DNA of 9,748 nucleotides. Source: Spirochaetaceae bacterium. GTDB taxonomy: Bacteria; Spirochaetota; Spirochaetia; Treponematales; Treponemataceae. A model generated the notes under the pieces. That model did no database searches. It worked only from the letters and a program-made list of their open reading frames with translations, and was not told the DNA's origin. A program made the translations under genes and the position numbers. Numbering within the stretch: the first letter of the stretch is position 1; each line of letters opens with the position of its first letter. The stretch is from contig JAITWB010000109.1 of NCBI GenBank assembly GCA_031285525.1, forward strand, positions 1-9,748, in the 5' to 3' direction. Positions 1-6,497 of the stretch are shown here, piece by piece.

Positions 1-59
1 TAAATTCACCTTTTTTGTATGTAAGTCGGGGCTGGAAGTGATATTCCGCCTTGCACCAC

Positions 60-86
60 AACCGGACGCAATGCGCCCGGTTTTTT
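60..86 (+). terminator. Rho-independent terminator of a gene upstream of the window
   Basis: A stem with arms ACCGG and CCGGT, continued after an A/C mismatch by CGC/GCG around a three-base loop, is followed directly by a run of T on the + strand. The T-run orientation means it ends a + strand transcript from outside the window. The other strand has no T-run, so it does not obviously serve the ATPase gene. Nothing else is recognisable in bases 1-146 except a small 13-base palindrome at 129-141 just beyond the ATPase stop codon. Confidence 0.6.
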
Positions 87-146
87 ATTACAGGGATCAT
101 GCAACTGTATAAAAATCAGAAACGAAATAAGTGAATCACTTTCCCT

Positions 147-1373
147 TCACAACACATCCCTCAGTAAAAAATCCTTCAGATGAATGCCCTGCACGCCATT
201 TTCGTCGGCCCGCCAGTTTTTATCCAGCGTTACCACATATTTGTGGTAATTATCCTTGATTTGCTTTAAGGGATTAAACTCACGGGCATAGGTGTCAGGA
301 TTGGTAAACTCCAAACAGACTTGAATGTATATTTTACGTGTTCCGTCCTGTTCCTCAGCTATAAAATCGATTTCTGTATCATCGAATTTCCCAACCGAGA
401 CCGTATACCCCCTGCGGACAAGTTCCGTAAAAACAATGTTTTCCAAGATCCCTTGTACCTTGTCAGGACGTCTATTTCTGATTGCATATTGCAGGGAATG
501 GTCGCCAAGATAGAATTTATCGTTGGTTTCCAACAGTTTCTTTCCCTTAATGTCATAGCGGTGTGCGGGGGTAATAATAAAGGCATCCTCCAGATAGGTC
601 AGATAGTTTGCTATCGTTTCAGGATCCGTCCCTCTGCCCTGACTTTTGAAATAGTTCACAATAGAGCGGATGGAAATAAGATTGCCCACATTGTCATATA
701 AAAAAGACACCAGTTTATCCAACAACAGGGGCTGGCGAATTTCATACCGAACTACTACATCCTTTAGAAGTGTAGTATTGTTGATACCTTTGACGATTTC
801 TCGGGCAACATTTTCAGTATACTCGCTAACCGATAACAGAGGAAAACCGCCGATGTTGATATACTGTTCCAGTTCTGAATCAATAGTTCCGGTTTCGATT
901 CCGTTTAATCTTCTAAATTCCATAAATTCGGCAAAAGAAAGGGTATTCATTTTGATGGAAATCGTTCTGCTCCCAAGCAGGGTTGCCAACTCTTTGCTCA
1001 TAATCTTGGAATTTGAACCGGTAATATATATATCTGTGTTTCTTAACCTTAAAGCATTGACTGTTTTTTCCCAGTTTTCAATCAATTGAATTTCGTCAAA
1101 GAAAATATAGTACTTGTCATGATCTATCATTTTTGTTCTCAGATATGCGTTTAATTCCTTTGCGTTAGTAATATCCTCGTAATCCATATCTTCAAAATTG
1201 ATATAAATAATATGATCTCTCGAAACCCGATCCGCAATTTCTTCAAAAATCATTTTTAAAAACTCTGTTTTACCGCTCCGGCGTAGCCCTGTAATGACTT
1301 TTACGTGCGGATCATCGATAAACCCTTTGATTTGATCTACATAGAGGGACCGGACTATTGTTGTTGTTTTCAT
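147..1373 (-). CDS. AAA+ ATPase with DUF4143 C-terminal domain
   Basis: A 408-residue P-loop ATPase of the COG1373 type. The Walker A motif GLRRSGKT lies at residues 29-36, the Walker B strand IFFDE at 90-94, and a sensor-like TGSNSK at 118-123. From about residue 200 the chain fits DUF4143, and near its end E311, D336 and Q351 sit in an arrangement like a PD-(D/E)XK nuclease fold, with Gln in place of the usual Lys. Members are common, often horizontally mobile in anaerobes, and of unknown biological role. The start is well supported: GGAGGT lies five bases before the ATG, and a good promoter lies further upstream. No partner gene is adjacent on the same strand, so it appears monocistronic. 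The domain calls are secure; nuclease activity is only inference. Confidence 0.93.
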   Translation of the reverse strand: MKTTTIVRSLYVDQIKGFIDDPHVKVITGLRRSGKTEFLKMIFEEIADRVSRDHIIYINFEDMDYEDITNAKELNAYLRTKMIDHDKYYIFFDEIQLIENWEKTVNALRLRNTDIYITGSNSKIMSKELATLLGSRTISIKMNTLSFAEFMEFRRLNGIETGTIDSELEQYINIGGFPLLSVSEYTENVAREIVKGINNTTLLKDVVVRYEIRQPLLLDKLVSFLYDNVGNLISIRSIVNYFKSQGRGTDPETIANYLTYLEDAFIITPAHRYDIKGKKLLETNDKFYLGDHSLQYAIRNRRPDKVQGILENIVFTELVRRGYTVSVGKFDDTEIDFIAEEQDGTRKIYIQVCLEFTNPDTYAREFNPLKQIKDNYHKYVVTLDKNWRADENGVQGIHLKDFLLRDVL

Positions 1374-1395
1374 ATTTTACCTCCAGTCATTCATA

Positions 1396-1424
1396 ATTAT
1401 GCCATTATTTTACATAGAAATCAA
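1396..1424 (-). promoter_or_regulatory. sigma70-type promoter of the ATPase gene
   Basis: On the minus strand a TTGATT box (1424-1419) is separated by exactly 17 bases from CATAAT (1401-1396). Transcription would start near 1389 and leave a leader of roughly 15 bases containing the GGAGGT ribosome site. The -35 box touches the edge of the palindrome at 1425-1455, so a protein bound there would sit directly against RNA polymerase. Confidence 0.6.
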
Positions 1425-1455
1425 GTAAAATATAGGAGTTACTCTTATATTTTAC
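1425..1455. promoter_or_regulatory. 31-bp near-perfect palindrome, candidate operator
   Basis: The outer arms GTAAAATATA and TATATTTTAC pair perfectly over 10 bases. After one G/T position the inner arms GAGT and ACTC pair around a single central T, so 14 of 15 pairs match. It lies between the divergent ATPase promoter and a possible small + strand ORF. An AT-rich palindrome with almost no loop suits a dimeric repressor site better than an RNA hairpin. No regulator gene is next to it, so the ligand is unknown. Confidence 0.5.
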
Positions 1456-1484
1456 CAAGATTCACCATAAATAAAGGAGCTGAC

Positions 1485-1583
1485 ATGATTCAACTTTTCC
1501 TCATCTTTTTTCTAAAGTTCCCCCAAATCACTCCGATATTAATACTGTCACTGATGCACAACAGTAACGGCGAACGCGAGTGA
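1485..1583 (+). CDS. possible 32-residue hydrophobic small protein
   Basis: A short ORF starting at ATG 1485 has an unusually good ribosome site, AAAGGAG, five bases upstream. The product is 32 residues: a hydrophobic stretch (MIQLFLIFFLKF, then TPILILSLM) followed by a polar tail NSNGERE. This is the layout of a single-pass membrane microprotein. No family is recognised. It is divergent from the ATPase across the 31-bp palindrome, and its last codons overlap the first arm of a strong hairpin (1561-1602). No convincing + strand promoter was found, and the ORF could be chance. Treat it as a candidate only. Confidence 0.3.
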   Translation: MIQLFLIFFLKFPQITPILILSLMHNSNGERE

Positions 1584-1602
1584 CGTCCAGTCGCCGTTCT
1601 GT
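1561..1602 (+). other. strong hairpin overlapping the end of the small ORF
   Basis: Arms AACGGCGA (1566-1573) and TCGCCGTT (1591-1598) pair perfectly. ACAG and CTGT extend the stem by four pairs past one bulged T, giving 12 pairs around a 17-base loop. It is followed by CGAGCTTTT, a weak T-run, so it may be an inefficient + strand terminator or attenuator. The TGA of the small ORF lies in the loop. Confidence 0.4.
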
Positions 1603-1628
1603 CGAGCTTTTAGAATGACATAAACTAT

Positions 1629-1731
1629 AAGGGTTGACAGGGTTGTCCCAAAGCGGCTTGCTTTGGGGGGATGATTGCTGAAAGCAAGAACCTTTCAGCG
1701 GTCGGTTGAGACAGCCCTGTCAACCTTTTTT
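1629..1731 (+). other. three-way-junction structured element with T-run (ncRNA/terminator or MITE-like remnant)
   Basis: A closing stem joins GGTTGACAGGGTTGTC (1632-1647) to GACAGCCCTGTCAACC (1710-1725), 16 pairs with one G-U. It encloses two perfect hairpins: CCAAAGC/GCTTTGG (1648-1666, five-base loop) and GCTGAAAG/CTTTCAGC (1677-1699, seven-base loop). Six T follow at 1726-1731, so as RNA it would be made from the + strand and could terminate there. The outer ends, GGGTTGTCCCAAA against GGGCTGTCTCAAC read inward, also look like terminal inverted repeats of a DDE-transposase element, so a short non-autonomous element is an alternative. I see no clear target-site duplication. It does not match a ribozyme or riboswitch core I know. 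Confidence 0.45.
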
Positions 1732-1744
1732 CATTTTAAATGCC

Positions 1745-1933
1745 TTATCCTTCAAACCGCTCTTTCAGTTTCCTATAATAGTTCTCCACACTCTTATCGC
1801 CGCCGTTATCGAGGAACAGACAAAAGGGCAAACTATCGGTGTTCTTATGCTTGATAACACAAGCGCAGCACTTACCGTTATTGGGACATGTCTTTTTGGG
1901 ACAGGCACACTCCTTCACATTGGAACAAGCCAT
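1745..1933 (-). CDS. DUF6485-type cysteine-rich small protein
   Basis: A 62-residue protein with eight cysteines: C3, C9, C11, C16, C22, C23, C25 and C38. The pattern CxC, then CPxxGKCCxC, and later LPFC is typical of the short DUF6485 family found in anaerobes, presumably a metal-binding (zinc or Fe-S) domain; no function is established. The tail after residue 40 is charged and helical. The start has GAGGAGG nine bases upstream. It lies 33 bases after the membrane protein gene on the same strand, so the two may be cotranscribed. The family call is from memory of the cysteine pattern. Confidence 0.8.
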   Translation of the reverse strand: MACSNVKECACPKKTCPNNGKCCACVIKHKNTDSLPFCLFLDNGGDKSVENYYRKLKERFEG

Positions 1934-1966
1934 TTTAGAAAACCTCCTCAGTACTATCCTTCCCCT

Positions 1967-2776
1967 TCAATACAAATACACCGCAGCGTCATCCAGAATC
2001 TTCCCCAGAATCACAACTGGTACTTCATTCTTCTCTGCTTCAAGCCGTCTTTTCCAGCTTCCTGCGCTCTCCCTGCGAAGCAGACTGTTTTTAGCTAAAG
2101 CAGTCTCGCTCCTCAGATCATCAAAGGAACGTTCCATAGGGGAAATCTTCATCTCCAGCATATAGAGAGAAAGCCCCGTCACCACAGTATTTTTGGATGA
2201 CGATAGAAGCCCGTAAAACACCGCCATAGACCGCTTAAAATCCATTTCGAGATACAGGGCAAACCCATAGTACCATTCCACCCAAAAGCGGTTTTTCACC
2301 GCCTTATCCTCATGAAACCGCTCCAGAAGCGCAACAGCGTCTTTAGTCTTCCGCTGAAGAATAAGCGCTGCCGCAAAACCCAGAACAGAACGGGCAAAAA
2401 GCTGGGGCTTCCGGTCGGAGACAAAATCGGCGAGACGCTGCACCCCGGCAAAGTCCGAAAGCAGGATACAGGACTCACAGAGGAGCTTCACATAGCGGTA
2501 GGAAAACCGTTTCTGCTCATAGAGCTTCTTCTCAAGAAAAAACGTAAGCGCCGGCCAATCCTCACCTTCCATAATAGAAAACAATTGCCAATTCCGTGCA
2601 AAAATCACATTCATAACGACCAGCATAAGCACAAAACAGAGACAAATAATCCAGCTGCGTTTCATAAAATCCAATGCAAAATCGGAACCTATCAGAAAAA
2701 AAGGGATACAAAAAAGGGCAAGAAATGTCACGATTAGGACGATATTAAAGGTAAGGATTACTACTTTGAATTTCAT
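1967..2776 (-). CDS. two-helix membrane protein of unknown function
   Basis: A 269-residue protein with two strong transmembrane segments, about residues 4-29 and 41-60, then a soluble region of about 200 residues. That region is rich in amphipathic helices with paired aromatic and alanine positions, for example a stretch around 130-150 and another around 165-190, recalling TPR-like helical repeats without a clear consensus. With a short loop between the helices, both ends would lie on the same side, probably cytoplasmic. AGGAG lies eight to nine bases before the ATG, and a good promoter precedes it. It is divergent from the HD-GYP gene, sharing a 67-bp gap, and is followed by the DUF6485 gene. 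I do not recognise a named family. Confidence 0.8.
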   Translation of the reverse strand: MKFKVVILTFNIVLIVTFLALFCIPFFLIGSDFALDFMKRSWIICLCFVLMLVVMNVIFARNWQLFSIMEGEDWPALTFFLEKKLYEQKRFSYRYVKLLCESCILLSDFAGVQRLADFVSDRKPQLFARSVLGFAAALILQRKTKDAVALLERFHEDKAVKNRFWVEWYYGFALYLEMDFKRSMAVFYGLLSSSKNTVVTGLSLYMLEMKISPMERSFDDLRSETALAKNSLLRRESAGSWKRRLEAEKNEVPVVILGKILDDAAVYLY

Positions 2777-2797
2777 GAGGTCATCTCCTAAGGTTCA

Positions 2798-2826
2798 AGT
2801 GTAGAGATTCCTGCGGATCAGGTCAA
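2798..2826 (-). promoter_or_regulatory. promoter of the membrane protein / DUF6485 unit
   Basis: On the minus strand TTGACC (2826-2821) is followed after exactly 17 bases by TACACT (2803-2798). The start of transcription would fall about 15 bases before the ATG at 2776, leaving room for the AGGAG ribosome site. The opposite strand of this gap has only a weak candidate for the HD-GYP gene. Confidence 0.5.
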
Positions 2827-2843
2827 CAGAGATAGGAGTTATC

Positions 2844-4058
2844 ATGAACACATATAAAGTATCCGAAATGTACGACGGAATGTACTTCACCGACGATGTA
2901 ATGCTGGAAAAGAATTTCCTGCTCATGACCAATATAACCCCGGCAACGGAAAAAACTATCAACGCCCTCAAAAACTGGAACTTTGAAGAAATCTATTCGA
3001 AGGGTACGATAAACAGAAACTTCCAACTCTCCAACAATAAAACCATTACACCAGTCATCCCCGAAGCCCTTGCTGTAATACAGGAAGAAGAAAAACCCTT
3101 CGAATTTACAGCGGCTATAGCAAACATCGATTCAGCCCGCACCGAAGAGGAACGGCTCGACCTGGTCAAAGATGTCTATAACGAATACATGAAATGGATA
3201 GACAGCCTGTTTACCCGGTATGCCACCCACCGGGAACTGAATCAAGAGCTTATCTTCGAACGAATCAAGGACATGTGCATATACATAAAGGAAAACCGAA
3301 ACTACATCCTCAGAATACAGCCGGAACTTGAAATAAAGAACCACACCTTCCTCATAAGCCACACCCTGCGCTCCACCGTGTATGCCCTCATAATCGGAAT
3401 GCAGCTCCGCCTCCCCATGACAAAACTCATTGAACTGGGGGCTGCCACCATTCTGCATGAACTGGGAATGATCCGGCTTCCGCCCCAGCTCTACATGACC
3501 GATAAGCCTCTCACCCTGGCGGAAAAAAAAGCTCTCTTTACCCATCCCGTATTGGGCTACAACATATTGAAGGATAAATCATTTCCCCTGAATATCTGCC
3601 TGGGCGTCCTGGAACACCACGAAAAGGAAAACGGCGAAGGCTATCCAAGAAAAATAAACGGAGAAAAAATCTCCCTCTATGCCAAGATCATCTCGGTGGT
3701 ATGCTCCTTCGAAGCTGTCACCGCCCCAAGAAAACACCGGGAAGCCAAGGATGAACACGAAGGCATCCTCGAAATGCTCAAAAACCCGGGCAAACAGTAC
3801 GACGACACCGTAGTAAGAACCCTCATCCACGTACTCTCCCTCTACCCCATAGGCTCCTACGTACTGCTCTCGGACAACCGAATAGCGGTGGTCACCGACT
3901 CATCCGCAGCGAGTCCCAAATTCCCCACCGTACAGCTCCTTACCGAAACAAACCCTAACGGCGCCCCCATCGTCTTCCAAACAGCAGAAAACAGCGTCCG
4001 CATCGTTCGCCCCCTGACAAAAAAAGAGGTCGAAGCGCTGCAACCAAGGGAGAAATGA
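2844..4058 (+). CDS. HD-GYP domain protein with altered metal-site residues
   Basis: A 404-residue protein. Residues 1-60 resemble the DUF3391 domain that precedes many HD-GYP domains. The HD-GYP domain covers about 167-330, followed by the usual C-terminal YPIGSYVLLSDNRIAVV segment. Canonical members hydrolyse cyclic-di-GMP in the cytoplasm with a two- or three-iron site. Here H173, H234, the H258-H259 pair and G266-Y267-P268 are kept, but the HD pair is H205-E206 and the later D-x-x-D-A-L-T motif reads C287-S-F-E-A-V-T. The protein may be weakly active, use another metal set, or act as a sensor. AGGAG lies five bases before the ATG. The last codons (REK, stop) lie inside the heptamer array that starts at 4050. 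It converges on the hybrid kinase, so a shared signalling role is plausible but unproven. Confidence 0.92.
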   Translation: MNTYKVSEMYDGMYFTDDVMLEKNFLLMTNITPATEKTINALKNWNFEEIYSKGTINRNFQLSNNKTITPVIPEALAVIQEEEKPFEFTAAIANIDSARTEEERLDLVKDVYNEYMKWIDSLFTRYATHRELNQELIFERIKDMCIYIKENRNYILRIQPELEIKNHTFLISHTLRSTVYALIIGMQLRLPMTKLIELGAATILHELGMIRLPPQLYMTDKPLTLAEKKALFTHPVLGYNILKDKSFPLNICLGVLEHHEKENGEGYPRKINGEKISLYAKIISVVCSFEAVTAPRKHREAKDEHEGILEMLKNPGKQYDDTVVRTLIHVLSLYPIGSYVLLSDNRIAVVTDSSAASPKFPTVQLLTETNPNGAPIVFQTAENSVRIVRPLTKKEVEALQPREK

Positions 4059-4111
4059 GAAGGGAGGAAAGAAAATGAGAAAATAGAAGGTAAAAAGGAG
4101 AAAAGAAGGAC
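4050..4111 (+). repeat. degenerate heptamer array, + strand arm
   Basis: Read on the + strand the sequence breaks into 7-base units: gagaaat, gagaagg, gaggaaa, one 6-base gaaaat, gagaaaa, tagaagg, taaaaag, gagaaaa, gaaggac. The HD-GYP stop TGA spans units one and two. The 18 bases at 4073-4090 are an exact inverted copy of 4173-4190, so this arm and the arm at 4152-4186 can form a long hairpin. The 40-base spacer between them contains a smaller CGGA/TCCG hairpin. This fills the gap between the two convergent genes. Confidence 0.7.
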
Positions 4112-4151
4112 AATGTCTTCGGACTCCTATCCGACACCCCGGAAGTCCATT

Positions 4152-4186
4152 TCCTCCCTTTTCTCTTTTCTCCCTTCTATTTTCTC
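4152..4186 (-). repeat. degenerate heptamer array, minus strand arm
   Basis: Read on the minus strand the units are gagaaaa, tagaagg, gagaaaa, gagaaaa, gggagga, with no break in the 7-base phase. The first three bases of the second unit are the TAG stop codon of the histidine kinase, so its final residues MRK are written in repeat sequence. It opposes the array at 4050-4111. Confidence 0.7.
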
Positions 4187-6420
4187 ATTTCCTGAATATC
4201 CCGCAATATACGGAAAAGCCGTTTTATATCGATAGGCTTCGAAATATGACCGTTCATCCCTGCGTTCTCACTTGCAGCGACATCATCGTTAAAGGCATGT
4301 GCGGTCATGGCATACACCGGAATCGTCTTCGCATCATCCCGGGGCAGGGCTCGAATACGCCTGGTTGCCTCATAGCCATCGATATCGGGCATCTGCACAT
4401 CCATAAACACAACAGAAAAGAATCCCACCTCGGAGTCGCTAAAACGCTTAACCGCCGCCAGCCCATCGGAAGCGGTCACGATCTCCGCCCCCGTATTCTC
4501 CAGCATCTCGATAATGATGTCCTGATTGATACTCACATCGTCCACCAACAACACCTTCATCCCGTTCAGCTTACAGGATGCTCTGCCTCCATCATCGGCC
4601 TTCTCGGAAGAAAGCTCTTCGGTGGAATACTTCAACGTCAGGGTAAAGGAAAAAACACTCCCCTCATTTTCCCGGCTTGAAACAGCAACAGTGCCCCCCA
4701 TCAGCTCGATTAGACTGCGGGAAATAGCAAGCCCCAGCCCTGTCCCTCCAAAGCGGCGGGATATAGACGTATCTCCCTGATTAAAGGGCTGAAAGAGATT
4801 GCGCTGAAATTCTTCGGTCATCCCGATTCCCGTATCCCGGACACTAAAGGTAATCTGCACCCGCTCCCCGCCCCGATCTTCGGTTTTGATACTGAGGGTC
4901 ACCTGCCCCTCTGCAGGGGTAAACTTCACCGCATTGGAGAGAAAATTAAGCAGACACTGTTGAAGCCGCATCGCGTCCCCCTCAAGAAACAGCGGCTTCT
5001 GTGTATCCTGCTCTACGGTAAACACAATCCCCTTCTCATCAGCCTTGGGAGTGATAATATCCCGAACCGCCCCTATCAGCGTATCCAGCCTAAAGGGCTC
5101 ATTGACGAGGGTAAACTTCCCTGACTCTATCTTTGACATATCCAGCACATCATTGACCAGCGCAAGCAAATGCTTTCCTGCAGTATTAATCCGTTCAAAA
5201 TAGATCTTCCGCTTCTCCACCTTATCGGGATGTAAACCGAGCTGACTCATACTGGTAATCGTATTCATAGGAGTCCGAATCTCATGGCTCATCCTGGCAA
5301 GAAAATCGCTCTTCGCCCTATTTGCAGACTGAGCCTCAATAACCGCCGCCTTGAGCATATTCTCATGCTCCAACCGCTCCGTAATATTCTCCACAAAACA
5401 GGATATCTCTATCAATTCACCTGCATTATTCCGAACCGGACTAAAATGCAGCTCCACAGGCAGCATATTTCCATTAGCGCAGCGTATAGCCGAGATAACA
5501 CGAATTCCCTCTTTCGAACAGGCCTTCTGAAACCGGTCAGAAGAAAAAAATCTATCCTCCGCGCCTTCCGTACAGAGTTCAAAAAAGGAACGTTTACGGA
5601 GATAGGCCTCGCTATACCCGCAGGTCTCCGCAAAGGCTCTATTCGTATAACTGATACGCCCGTCGAGGTACATAATAAACACCATTCGGTTCGAAGCATC
5701 TATCAGCGCCGCCTTACGGAACTTATTATGCTCCTCTTTCTTCTCAGCGGTTACATCCGCAAAAACGATAACCAGCGCATTGGGCTTCCTCCGGCTAAAG
5801 AGGAACAGGGGATACTCCACCGGAAAAAAGAGCACCCGAATCCACCGTTTAACCAGCTTCTCATCCTTTACCAGGGAAATCCGGTACTCCGACACAGACC
5901 CCTCGGCGGCAAGCACATCATCATAGCGGCCATTCAGCATATCCCGAAAAGGATCCTTCCCCGGAAAATCCGGCTTATTCTTGTTATTGCTGGGAATAAT
6001 AATCCTGCGGGGATCCGCATACAGCGCCTGAGTGGGAATATCGTAGAGTTCGGAAAACCGGGGACTGATATAATCAAACCGGCGTTTTTTCATATTAAAT
6101 ATAACGAAGGTATTATCTATCTTCCGAGCCAAAAGCTCAAGGAAGCTCATATGCCTCCCACGGAACAAAAACCCGGTACCAATACTGAGCATAACCAAAA
6201 GAAGAATACACACCCCGACAACACCGATAATGATAAGCGGCGGTATACCCCTCGCAGTACCGACATCGTTGACATCATTGACATCGCTAGCGATGTCGGC
6301 GATGTCGGCGATGTTAAAATCGCCGTGCCCTGCTACGATAAAAAACAGAGAAAACCCCGCAAGCAGCCCTGCGAGAATCCCCATGCAGAATAATAACACT
6401 CTTCCTTGGTTTTTATCCAT
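4177..6420 (-). CDS. membrane hybrid histidine kinase (PAS-HisKA-HATPase-REC)
   Basis: A 747-residue sensor kinase. Transmembrane helices at about 8-31 and 60-85 flank a short periplasmic loop (32-59) made largely of a repeat. Two PAS-like regions follow, about 100-225 and 235-350. The HisKA H-box SHEIRTPMN gives H379 as the phosphorylated His. The HATPase domain has an N-box around N492-N496, the DTGIGM box at 529-534 and GGTGLGLAI at 558-566. A receiver domain at about 620-740 has D627, D628, phospho-acceptor D674, T706 and K728, all intact. It should autophosphorylate and pass phosphate to its own receiver; no Hpt or separate regulator is adjacent. The ATG at 6420 has no Shine-Dalgarno and lies close to the predicted transcription start. 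Met13 is an alternative start that keeps the first helix. The 3' end runs into a heptamer array. Confidence 0.95.
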   Translation of the reverse strand: MDKNQGRVLLFCMGILAGLLAGFSLFFIVAGHGDFNIADIADIASDVNDVNDVGTARGIPPLIIIGVVGVCILLLVMLSIGTGFLFRGRHMSFLELLARKIDNTFVIFNMKKRRFDYISPRFSELYDIPTQALYADPRRIIIPSNNKNKPDFPGKDPFRDMLNGRYDDVLAAEGSVSEYRISLVKDEKLVKRWIRVLFFPVEYPLFLFSRRKPNALVIVFADVTAEKKEEHNKFRKAALIDASNRMVFIMYLDGRISYTNRAFAETCGYSEAYLRKRSFFELCTEGAEDRFFSSDRFQKACSKEGIRVISAIRCANGNMLPVELHFSPVRNNAGELIEISCFVENITERLEHENMLKAAVIEAQSANRAKSDFLARMSHEIRTPMNTITSMSQLGLHPDKVEKRKIYFERINTAGKHLLALVNDVLDMSKIESGKFTLVNEPFRLDTLIGAVRDIITPKADEKGIVFTVEQDTQKPLFLEGDAMRLQQCLLNFLSNAVKFTPAEGQVTLSIKTEDRGGERVQITFSVRDTGIGMTEEFQRNLFQPFNQGDTSISRRFGGTGLGLAISRSLIELMGGTVAVSSRENEGSVFSFTLTLKYSTEELSSEKADDGGRASCKLNGMKVLLVDDVSINQDIIIEMLENTGAEIVTASDGLAAVKRFSDSEVGFFSVVFMDVQMPDIDGYEATRRIRALPRDDAKTIPVYAMTAHAFNDDVAASENAGMNGHISKPIDIKRLFRILRDIQEMRK
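6262..6315. repeat. in-frame opposed array of six 9-bp units in the kinase gene
   Basis: On the + strand three units GACATCGTT, GACATCATT, GACATCGCT are followed by three inverted units AGCGATGTC, GGCGATGTC, GGCGATGTT. The centre is a perfect 18-bp palindrome (6280-6297). On the kinase strand it encodes an 18-residue stretch of alternating NIA/DIA and DVN-type triplets at residues 36-53, in the periplasmic loop between the two membrane helices. The 9-bp unit keeps frame at any copy number. Confidence 0.85.
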
Positions 6421-6429
6421 TATAAGAAA

Positions 6430-6458
6430 AGTATAACATATCTATCAGGAGAAATCAA
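6430..6458 (-). promoter_or_regulatory. promoter of the histidine kinase gene
   Basis: On the minus strand TTGATT (6458-6453) is followed after exactly 17 bases by TATACT (6435-6430). The -35 box shares bases with the T-run of the upstream operon's terminator. The expected transcription start is about seven bases after the -10 box, within a few bases of the ATG at 6420, so the message would be nearly leaderless. Confidence 0.6.
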
Positions 6459-6495
6459 AAAAAAGCCTGAGCTCCTTACAAGAAACTCAGGCTTT
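6457..6495 (-). terminator. Rho-independent terminator of the dapA-asd operon
   Basis: A perfect 10-bp stem, AAAGCCTGAG at 6462-6471 with CTCAGGCTTT at 6486-6495, surrounds a 14-base loop. On the minus strand it is followed by eight T (A at 6457-6464 on the + strand). It begins two bases after the stop codon of the ArsC-like gene, so it ends that operon's transcript. Confidence 0.9.
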
Positions 6496-6497
6496 CC

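Noticed and set aside
1566..1598. Resemblance of the GGCGAACGCGAGTGACG region to part of small-subunit rRNA
   Set aside because: The match is short and broken, the flanks do not continue it, and the bases are better explained by the 12-pair hairpin.
1632..1725. Integron attC site or hammerhead ribozyme
   Set aside because: The attC core sites GTTRRRY and RYYYAAC are not placed correctly, there is no integrase, and the CUGAUGA and GAAA hammerhead core is missing.
5284..6393. Long + strand open frame opposite the histidine kinase
   Set aside because: It is antisense to a kinase with complete motifs, is rich in residues typical of shadow frames, and has no ribosome site or recognisable domain.
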